Part shown: positions 14,301 to 26,300 of the stretch, one piece after another
Layout of the letters: each line of letters starts with the position of its first letter
Position numbering within the stretch: position 1 is the stretch's first letter
From: Mytilus galloprovincialis
Taxonomy: Eukaryota > Mollusca > Bivalvia > Mytilida > Mytilidae
Assembly: GCF_965363235.1 (NCBI RefSeq)
Contig: NC_134842.1
Coordinates: 37,241,958-37,305,957 of the forward strand
Direction: 5' to 3'
Length of the DNA: 64,000 bases
Notes under the pieces: generated by a model
The model's input: only the letters and a program-made list of their open reading frames with translations
Told to the model about the DNA's origin: nothing
Databases searched by the model: none
Translations under genes and position numbers: made by a program

Positions 14301-17300
14301 CTCAGTAGTTGTCTGCATATATTATCTTCTTTACCTCTACTGCATGTGATTAATAAATTTAACTATGATGAAAATAAATTTATAAAATGCCAGCTTTTGG
14401 TATTTATTTGTGCTGCTTTAACAAACATCAGTTGATGTATTTGTCAATTTTATGTTATCTTATACATCCTAAATTTTGACTACATAGTTCAAATTTAATT
14501 TCAACAATTTTCAAAAAAAAATAAAAATTCACTAGGCTCTTTATCTTGAGATAACAGCTGAATATTTGCTTATTTGTAGTACATTTATTTATGCTTAAAT
14601 ATTTTTTTTTTATATTATACAACCCCCATGACCCAAATCAAAATTTATTGGAAATTTCATGGATTTAGAACTTTAAAAAAAAATCACTTTTTGGGTTCAT
14701 TTACTTTTATTTATTGGAAAGCTTTATCTCATTCACATGTGGAAGAATTAAGGCATTACTGGGGTTAAGTCATAAAGTAATGAAGTCCCATCGATTATTA
14801 TTGCAGTTAACAATTATTTTTAATTAGTTCAGTAATCGCACATCAACGCTGGGGGTATTATACAACTCATCTCGAAGAGTTATTGTCCGTTATCGAGCCC
14901 GAGTTGTCTTTCTTCTTTCGAAACCGTAAACAAATGGCGGCCAAAATCTACGTGAACGACAGTCTCGATTTACAAGTATTATTGCCAAGAAAACGAAAAC
15001 GGAAACGGGTTTTGAAAGAAAATAATTCAGTAGCTCATAGAAATAGAATTTTGAAACACACGTGTGCTTAAGAAATGTTGCCGAATGGAAGTGAAAGTGA
15101 TATACGGTAGGCAATGACAAAAATTATCTTCCGACTCAATCAATCTACGTTTTCGACACACGTTTTTAAGGTAAACTGCCTCTCACTCTATGAAAGGGTT
15201 ACGGACGCTCAACCTATGATATTTATATACTTTTTATCAAAATTTGACCGCACAACTCGCTACGGTTCCCGAGTTTTCAATGACCAAAACTACGAGGTCG
15301 TTTTTTGCTGAAGCACATGTGAAATTAATATCGGTCAGGCAAACGGCTCGTGCAAATAAATTTCGGCCAGGGAATCCCGCGAAAAAAATAAATTCAGTAG
15401 TGAAAGTGTTAACAAAATTTAGAATCCTTGAAAATATTTAATTAACTTTTTCAGCTTTTGAACACATCTAAACAGATGGTTGTTTGAATACCAATGTCAT
15501 TCAAGGGTAATACATGTTCAAATAAATGTTTGTTTTATACTGGTATGGCTTTCTTGTTTTGTAGGTAGAGTGATTGCCCCTTTTTTATACTTTTGATATA
15601 AGTAAGACTTTCAAACTTTCTGCTCTCCGTGGTTTTCTCTTGATTAAATTTATTTAAGGAATGACTGTAATATTTTTTCTGTCTATGAAGAAATAACATA
15701 AAAAATGTGGTGCACACTGAATAACGCGCGTAGCGGGTTATTTAACAGTGTGCACCACATTTTTTATGTTATTTCGAATAGACAGAAAAAATATTACAGT
15801 CATTTCTTATAATTTAATTCTAAATTCCATTTTAAACCGTAGAAAACCATGAAAAAACGTTGATGACGTCACGGTCACATGACTAAATTATGTCTATGGG
15901 CTTATAACAAAATAACGTCAGCCAATCAGAAGACGCGTTACATCCAAAATTAAATTATACTCTTATAGTGCTCAACTGTTTTTCTTTAGTAGTTGTCTTT
16001 ACCATTCATGAAAGATTTTTGGTAGGACTGTTTTTTATGCTAAGAGCCAATCTTACTAGTCACACACTTTCAAACTGATTTTTGGTTTGTTTTCATGTTG
16101 TGGTGTAACACCATTGTCTCAGATAAGAAAAAAAGAGGGGGTAGGGCACCAAAAAATTGTTGAACCCCACCATATTCTCAAAGTACCAGTAAGGACTCTG
16201 TTCTTCAGAGGTTGTTGACATTGGCTGTCAAAATGAATTTCCTTTTTATAATGTCTGTTTTTTTGGTTGCAGAATTCACCATTACAATAATGAAAATAAC
16301 ATCAGTCAACAAGATCAAAGGAAATATATTACAAGGGAGTTGAAGTGACTGATAAGTGTAAATATTAGAGGTTCCTGTATAGGTGTGTGTGAATAAACTA
16401 ATCATAGATACCAGGACTAAATTTTGTATATACGCCAGACGCACGTTTCGTCTACAAAAGACATCAGTGACGCTTGAATCCAAAAAAGTTAAAAAGGGCA
16501 AATAAAGTAGGAAGTTGAACAGCATTGTGGACCAAAATTCCTAAAAGTTTTGCCAAATCCAGCTAAGGTTATCTATGCCTGAGGTAACCACTACTTTTTG
16601 TCTTGATTTTTGTGAAATTATAATAGCAAAGAAATTGGTCTGTAGCAAAACTATATACTGTGGATTCATTATTATTCGTTGGATACCAATTTTCGTGGAT
16701 TTCGTGGGTACCGGGAAACCACGAATTTAAATATTCAACGAATTGCAAATTTTCTTAAGGAATATATGCATACTTTGTCAAAACCACGAAATTAAATATC
16801 CACGAATATGCAAGTTTTCCTCAAACCACGAAAATTGGTACCCACGAAAATAAATGAATCCACAGTAAATGAGGTGACAAAATTAAGTAAATATTGCATT
16901 GCTTATGAAAACATACACCATGAAGAGCACATTATTATAATGAGCCAATGATAAGTGATTTCTCCCAATCTTACATAAACTGAATCATAATAAACCATGT
17001 CACATTTATCTAAAACTTACTGCAAATAGTCCTGATTTCCTCTGAACACAGCCAAACTATCCTAAAGAAAAAATATTTACAAATATATCAAAGTTTGTTC
17101 ATATCCATTTATTCTGTGTATCCATGTTTACATTCTTACTATGTTTTCCAAAGTTTCCTCATGTTTTCCCAATTTACTTAAATTTGCTTTTTATGTGGTG
17201 GCAACACTTTTTTATTGAATATCATTATTATAACTAGTCTCTTGCAACTTTAGGTTAAACAGGATTAGGACTCTACTAAATATAAACAATATCATAAACA

Positions 17301-20300
17301 CAGAGAAGGAATTTTAAAAGACTTGTGTCAATATCCCTAATATGTTCTATATAGTGATGTAATCTTAATATTATACTAGTCATCAAAGGTGAATTTATAA
17401 TGCAGTGAAAAAGATATTGCTTACATCCATTTCATTTGTTTTCGAGTGGAAAGTTTTCTCATTGCCAAATTAAACCACATCTCCATATTTTCATAAGTTG
17501 AACCTTATTTCAGTTTCAATATCTGTATTTAAACTAGTTAATTTACCTTGAAATTCACAACCAGCAGGAAATAGTCAAATACTTACTCTAAGTTCCATAT
17601 TTTCCAGCCTGGTATGACTCAGTTCTTGGTTAGCCAGGGATAAATCTTCATCTAGTTTGACAAGTCTGGAGGCTTGCTCTGATGAAAATTCTCTGGTAGA
17701 AAACAGATCATTCTCTAAAGTATCTATGTCTTCGTTTAATGAGTCCACTGTCCGCTGGAGGTTTACGGATAGTAACTCTAATCTGTCAAATAGAGAAGTA
17801 AACAGTATGAGCTTTACTAATTGTTGAAGGCCATACAGCGACCTATAGTTTTAAATTTCTGTGTCATTTGGTTCCTTGTGGAGAGTTGTCTCATTGGCAA
17901 TCATACCTCATCTTCTTTTTTTAAGTTACTATTATAAGTGTAAATGAGTCTTTAAAATTATCATCAGAAGACAACAGACCGATTCCAAATAAAATTAGTC
18001 AGAACTTTTGATTTTGGAGAATCTCTAATGGAACCTAATACAAATGTGCAAATTGGAAAGTGTTGACAATGACATGACTAATGAACAACTAACATAAAAA
18101 TTCTCACTTAATTACAAGGTACAAGAGTTTAAATGTAAAGCCATTTTTTATATAGTGTCCAAGTTGTCTTTGGACTGAATTGACTTTTTCCTTCATAAAC
18201 AATCTTACTGTCAGTCTAATCAATTTATCCTGACAAAAGGCATGCACTGTTACCTGATTACTTACTTCATGTGTTTCATCAATTAAGTAGTTCCATTATT
18301 ATTGTCTGTTACGTAATCTTAACCATGCTTCTGATTATGGAGTTGCACAAAATCTAACAATATTCTTATTCAAAAAAACTATTAACCAATGCGAAGGGGA
18401 GAATTAAAAACTGTTGAACACCAATATTTTCAAATGAAATCAAATTACATTGTTGCAAAAGTGACTCAATATTCTAGATTCATTATTATTTGTTGGATAC
18501 CAATTTTTGTGGATTTTGTGGGTACCATTGAACCATGAATTCAAATGTTCAAAGAATTACAAATTTTCTAAAGGCTTTGGATGCAGAGATTGGCAAGCAA
18601 CGAAATCAAATATTCATGAAAAATGCAAGTTTTACTGAATTCACGAAAATTGATACCAATGAAAATAAATGAATCACAGTACTTTCTTTAATTCTAATGA
18701 CAAACTATAATTTTACCTCTCTTTTTCCTCTTGGATCATTACTAATTCACTAGCCAATTTCCTTTGATTGTCATTTGACCTACAAAATATAATTTGTCAT
18801 ATTAGATCTACTTCTTCTTGTGTAAAAATGATAATGCGCTGTTTTCAATATACAGTAAGAAATTCATTCAGGCATTATCATGATAGTGAATGTGGGCCTT
18901 ATAAAATCAATGCCTGCTCTTTATTTCAATTTTGAGTTATTCTTTAACGCCATGGTGATGCAGGATTTGTTTACCCGACAGCAGATTCCAAACATTATCT
19001 GGGACTGACAAAGTATGATTACTCAACATGGTCCTTTGGTTCCAAGATTTATTATATTTTTCTGCAAATTTTAGAGGCTATTTATTTGAGCAAATGATGT
19101 GATTTTGTAATTTGGAGTTAATTTGTTTGTAGGTTACGAGTTTTATTTCCATGATTGATACTGACTTGCATAAACATATAGCTGGGTGTGGTCATCAACT
19201 GTTGTCATGATAGTATAGATCATTTTTTTTATCAAGAAAAATATGTTTGAAAAAAATGAAAAAAGTCTAGAATGAAAACTTCTTCAAATCTATCATTTAG
19301 ATATATGCTATTGGTAGAATATATGTTCATCTCCCAATTGTATCCAATTATATTTTTTGTTTTTCATTTAGAGAGTAAAGATTTTCCCCATCCATGAATG
19401 AATGCCCTTTGATTAAATCAATAAAGAGACACAAAACAAACCATTTTTTGAAGTCTTGATATTCATTTTCTGTAGCTTCATTGATGTGTCTAAGATTTGA
19501 TATTTCCTGGACTGCTGCCTTGTCGTTCTCTTGTAAGTCATCTACTTGTTGTACTAGGGAACATTTTACCTGGTTGGCTTCTTCTAATGCTATAATAAAA
19601 AAAAATAAGAATAACACCACAAATCATGATCAATCATATATGTGTGGTGATGTAGTACATTATAAGGCAAATTATTTAGGTATTTTTTGGTAGTCTCCTA
19701 TTTCTTATGAACGTAAGGAAATGAATTTATTATTTCTTTTCCTGAAAATTATATATTCTCTAACTACCATTGTTTAAAAAGGTTAATGATTCTGGGCACT
19801 TAAATTTTTAGCACAAATCAGAGACAAGTTTTTTAAATATCCTGGAAAACTACCATCATGCATAAAGGGGTGGTAAACCTACATATTTTCGATTGAATGG
19901 AGATAAAATTGAGAATGGAAATGTGGAATGTGTCAAAGAGACAACAACCCGACCATAGAAAAAACAAAAGCAGAAGGTCACCAACAGGTCTTCAATGTAG
20001 CGAGAAATTCCCGCACCCGGAGGCGTCCTTCAACTGGCCCCTAAACAAATATATACTAGTTCAGTGATAATGAACGCCATACTAATTTCCAAATTGTACA
20101 CAAGAAACTAAAATTAAAATAATACAAGACTAACAAAGGCCAGAGGCTCCTGACTTGGGACAGGCGCAAAAATGCGTTTATTTCAGTCTACAGTGTAATT
20201 AGTCTACTTTACAAAATAAACCCTAATGATCACTAATACTTTCCTATCCCTGAAGTGAGTATACATACCTGATCTTGTGGTCATTAACTCTCTACTCAGA

Positions 20301-23300
20301 ATCTGTACTTGGTTTGAGGCACTTAAAAGATCAGCTGATGTACTCTCATATAATGTTTCAATCTGAAAATAAATAAATGATATATTACTGTGAATTCATT
20401 ATCATTCGTTGGATAACAACTTTCATGGGTTTCGTGAAAAGAGGTAACCATGAATATGTGTTCGATGAATAACATAATTTCAATAGGCTTTGTATTTCGA
20501 GATTTGCATAACCATAATATCAAATATCTACAAAAATGCAAGATTTCAGCAATCCATGAAAATTGATATCCATGAAAATAAATGAATCTAAGAATTCAAA
20601 GTATACTGCATCTTGTATATATACATTTATTTTCATTAGAACCAATTTGCATTTTCCATTTGATTTTGGAGCTTGAACAAATTTTTGATTAAAGTCTTAA
20701 GTATTTTGTTGAACATCCCTTGTCTCATTTATTTAGATTGAGCCTTTCTAAAATAAAACGCTATGCAATACATGTACTCAGAGTTCAAAAATTTGCCCAA
20801 GATGAGGGAATGCAATTTTCCATAAATTATATTTTTTTTTAACATTTCATTAAATTTTTCATAAAATATGCCAAGCTTAATCATGTTAATTATTTATGAA
20901 ATGAACAAAATAACAGAGATGTATCAGAATTTTTCTATGCTATTTTTTACCTGCATCATACTAGACCTAGATGTTTCTAGAGTACTCTTCAGACTGTTAT
21001 AATTGTCAGCCATTTCTTTCTTCTCTGTATCAAATCTCTCACTTTCTTTCTCATTTTCACATTGTTTTTGCATAACTTCAAGTCTCTGTAAAAAGATTTA
21101 AGTTTCTTTAAATTTTATGATTTTTTTTAAATTCGATCATGCTTCCTCATGTTCCTTAGATTATGGCTTATTCAGGCAACAGACACATAAATGGTTAAGG
21201 CACTGTCTACTTTATAGATTATTATGAAATTGCACGATCCTAGAGCATGATAAACTGCATATGAATATTGAAAAAAATCTGTTCTTTCAGAAATGAAGGC
21301 AATTTAATATCCCTAACAATATAAGTTCAATTGTATGTAATGGAACATGAAGAAAGAATTTATGTAAATATCATAAAACAATTCTGCAATGTTAACCTTA
21401 GGTTAAGATTCCTTCCAGATTTTAAAGGAGGAATGTGTTTATCATGTTTATCAAGAAGAGAATGATACTAAAGAAAGCATCAAAGCTTTTTCTGTCAAAA
21501 AAAATCATGATTTAACAGAAACAAAAGTAATTTCAAAAGCATATAACAACCTTATGCATGAACAAACATTCAATTTAGTTTAGAAAAATACTTTCTGTAT
21601 CATATCTTTAATTATGGTTGGGTGTCATGTATTTTGAAAGGTCCACTTATTTAGAATTATTTTGGGGAAATCTCATAACTTGAGGTCCAGTTATTTAGAG
21701 AGAAAAAAATCTGCTCATCTCCTATGAACTTAATATGGTTTATATCATGAAAAGGTTGAGTTATTTATTTTTCTGACCATTTCCTCAGAATTTCAATAAC
21801 ATCCTTTGACCAATGGTCAAAGAACAGCACTATCTTATGACTAGATAACTAGAAGTTAACTTCACACACCTGTACATCTACTCCTCTCTTCATATTCATT
21901 AATCTGTCAGCTGCTGACCTGACTTTCCTGTAATTATCTGACACAACATTCTGTATCTCACTCTGAAATTAAAACATTCTCATTTATTTATTCAATTTTC
22001 AAAGAACGCTCAATGAAAAAGTATCTGTTCTGATCTAACAGCTGGTAAAGAAATTAGATTTTATCCATAATAAAGTAATCTGGGCTTTAATAGAGTCATA
22101 CACATTTCTAGTATGAATATCATACTTGACTCATTAAAAAAGTGCTGAATATTAATTAAGTCTGATTATATACATCAAATGAATATTGAAACATGCAGCA
22201 TCTTTTGAAAATAAGTGGGTTAACAGCTTAAAAAGCCTCACAAGGTAACAGCAGGTCAGCTTCAAGGAATGGGTTGTATTAACTTCAAATAACATTAACC
22301 ATTATGTAATTTTTTTTCATTCTTTCAACAATAAAAACAACTGATAAATATTGTTGACAGATTTTGCCCATAATTTATAAACAAGAACTATAAAGCCATA
22401 TAATAATGAATACCTGTAGTTGTTCTGCTAACTTGAGACTGTCAGTTAGTTCTTTATACTCTACTAACTCAGTCTGTAACTCTAAGATCAGATTATGTGC
22501 ACTTCTCATCTGATGATCATTCTTTTTCTTGTCTAATTCTTCTTTTAAAGTGGCAATCTATGATGGTATAAATCATTCAATTATGGCAACATTCTATTAC
22601 AATAAAATCATGTAAATAGAGCCATAGAAACTAACAACATTAGAATCAAATAGTTCACCAGTGGGTCGTTGAAAAAATAATTTCAGATTTCATTTATTTT
22701 CAAAAATTTATTGATATTGTTTGCTTGTCCAATTAAGTTGGATTTCAATTTATACAAGAAATTTCCTTTTGTATGCAATAGTTGTAAATTAACTCCCTTG
22801 AAAATATGGATTTGCAGTACTTTATTTCTTACAAACAATCCAAATTAATATTAGGACATGAGCTATTTTTCATGTGACTGGTGCAAATTTGTTTAAATAA
22901 AAATATGCAAATACTACAAAACAATGAAACAAAAAATTGATTTAGTACAAAAAGGTTGGTCAAATATTTTGTATCTAAACATCAGTTCTGAATTATCTCC
23001 CTTCCTTAATTTTTTTCTTTTTTTTAAATTTATGAAAACTATACTGCATCCAAGGCTGGGTACTGCTAGAAGAATCAAAAATCAGAAGCCAGTTGGCAGT
23101 TTATATGTAAAAAAATAATTGAATTTAGAATTTTTTTAAAACAAGCAAAGCAAAGGGAGATAACTACAAATCATTTTGTGCATTAACATTTTTAAAATAT
23201 ATATGATACATTACATCTAATATTTTTAAAACAAGACTTATAATTATGAATGAATGATAATTCTTTTTGTAATACCTCAAAGGTTTTTGTTTGTGTAGAA

Positions 23301-26300
23301 TCAGCTAATTGTATTTCCATTTCACTACACTTTATTTTCAGACTTTCAATCTCTGACACAAACTGATCTTTTTCTTCTGAAGATCTGGCATTCAACTGAA
23401 TTATCTCTTCATTCTGATCTCTTACTATCTGTTCACTTTCCTGAAGGCTTTTGCTCAATTTTTCTATTTTCTCTTCATAATCTTTCTGGAAGGGGTAAAT
23501 AAGCAGAATAAATCAACAATAAAAACCCTGTTAACGATATTATGAATATAGAACAAAAGCTTTAAATCTATTGGTGAATAACTTTGACACTATTAGTTAA
23601 AACCTAATAATTTAATTTTGGATGTAACACATCTTCTGATTGGCTGATGTTGTTTTGTTTATCATATCATAGACAGAATTTTATCATGTGACTGTGATGT
23701 CATCAACGTTTCTCCATGATTTACTCGTTTTTAAATAGAATTTAGAATCAAATTATAAGAAATGACTCAAATATTTTCTGTTTATTCGAAAAAATAACAT
23801 AAAAAATGTGGTGTACAACTAAAAAAAAAAACCCTACACGTTTTTTAATGTTCATCAAATTTTTTATGTTGTTTCTTCATAGACAGAAAAAATATTACAG
23901 TCATTCCTTTAGTAGTTTCCCATATAGCTTTTAAAAGCATATATATTACATCTAATAATAATGTTGATCACAAAAGTTTTCTTATCTTTACTTTACATAA
24001 GGCTAAAGCATCATGGACTTTTTATGAATTATAAAGCCAAATTTCAACTCTTATATATATATATTTGAAAACACAAAATTGATGTGAATAAACAAAATAA
24101 AATTCTTAAAACATTTTTATCTCTGAAAAAATAACAAACTTCACAATAATATAATGTGCATACCTTCAAATTCTTTTTCTCAAGATCCACTTTCCCTTGG
24201 TCATCATTTATTATCTTCTGTTTTTCTTTGATCACTGCCTTAAGTTCTGTTATTCTAGACTTAAAATGATCCCTTTCTTTTTCTACTTTCCCTATATCTA
24301 ATTTATAACGTTCAGCTTCCAGAGCATAAGTGTCTAGTTTATTGGCCAAGATTCTAGGATGCTGCTTTCTGATCTCATCTGCAGTAATCCTATAAATAAA
24401 GTTGTATTTTTTTAAAAACCAATACAATTTTCATGTTTATTTTTACATAACGTAAAAATTGTGGACATAACTTTGCATCCAATATTAACAATGCTATAAA
24501 TTTTCTTGGGAATGCCTCCAATTACTTTTTGATATACATCTTTTAACGACTTACAAATACTGTTAGTGTCATGTGACATTTATAATGTGAAACCCTGTTT
24601 GATAAGCCACAAGGTAAACCATTTGGCCAGTTACCATTACAGATGTAATTATTTAATAATTCAATACACATTCATTTGATAAAAATACCACTGTTTTCCA
24701 GTTATAAAACAGATTCTAATTAGCTGATTTGTTACCTATGTCCTTTCTTATTGAGAAGTTTAACAGGTGTCATTGATGTTTCACTGTTTACTAAGAGGTA
24801 TTCCGTCATCGTAGATCCCGTGTTCATCATTGGACGAACATCCACACCTTGGTCCATCTGTTCCACAATGACCGTGTTGGTCATCACATCAGACTGTGTG
24901 GACGTGGCAGATATTCCACAGTCCTTGGTGTGTAGTGGGTGAAGAGGTGAACATAAAACAGACCTTGTATCTGGCACTGCCTGAAAACAAAAGTAGGCAT
25001 CATACAAAATGCAAAAATTATATTCAACTATCAACTTATCTCAAGTAGTAAAGTATCATTGTACAAGTATATAAGGATGTAATTTTACATGTTTAAAAAC
25101 TAAGTTAAAGATGCATTTGAATTGTTTAAACAAATTAAGGGAGTGTTTTGACAACTTTTTATTTCTCTTTTTTATGAGAGAACTTTTTCATATGTATTTT
25201 GTTTTTATTCATACAAGATATTTATTACTGAAAATCATAAAAATGTTAACTAAGATGATAAAAAGTTGGTATATATCCTAATTTTTCATACACTATTTCA
25301 TTAACAACTGTTTTTTAAAATTGAAAACAATAAATACCTGTAATGCCATGTCATGTTTTACAGGTGTAGCATTTGTCATAGTGGAAACAGAACAACTGTC
25401 ATCACTATACTGAGCTGTAAACTGATTGCTTATTGGAGAACATGCTGTAGATTTCATGTCACATGGTATTGGAGAACATGCAGATGTGACAGTGTCAATC
25501 AAATGCTGGACTGATATGTCACACATCTCTGGTAGTTTGACAGGTGTGACAGGCTCTGTCATTGTTTCCTGCTCCACACTACAGGTGTGACAGGGTGAAC
25601 ATGCCATGTCATGTGTACTAATTTCCACCAAAGAACCAATGTCTCTGGTTTCTTTAACAAGAGGTGAACATCCTGTCTCCTGTAGAGATGGCATTTCAGT
25701 AGAAGTTTCAGTACTTGTTTTAGAAACAGGTGTCATTGGAGAAGTACCACACTCATTGACATCATGTTTGTCATCAACACTACACATGTGACATGAGAAC
25801 CCAGCATATGTGTGGTCACTTCCATTTCCAACTATAACACTTCCATTCTTGTCTGTAACAGAATTTTGCAAGGGAGATAACTCAGTGTTGCTTAAGTCTT
25901 TGACAGCTTCAGATAATACATCTGAACTGTCAGTGTAAACATCACCATAAATTTCTTCAAGACCAATCAAAATGTCACTGTCAACAATAATCTGATGATT
26001 GTTTTCTGCATATAAATCACTGTCAATATTTGTTGGCTGCAGTTCCTCAGATTCATCTGTCTTCACTGGTTGTGATGTGTTAATAGATATCTTGCTTCTG
26101 CTTGAAGTCTCCTGATCATTATCTGCTGATTTGAGATCTTCAGTGATTTGACAATCGTCAAATTGTAGATCTCTGACATTGTCAGGACTGTAAGATACTG
26201 TTTTATTACATATTGGTGTAGCTGGTACCACATTAACTACAGGCGGACAAATTAACTGTAAGTAAATAGAAAAGTTTAAAAAGATTAACCCAATTTTGAA

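Noticed and set aside
24751..24942. Plus-strand 63-codon frame
   Set aside because: Antisense shadow of SPAG5-like exon 5. The same applies to the 61-codon frame at 25,606 over exon 4.
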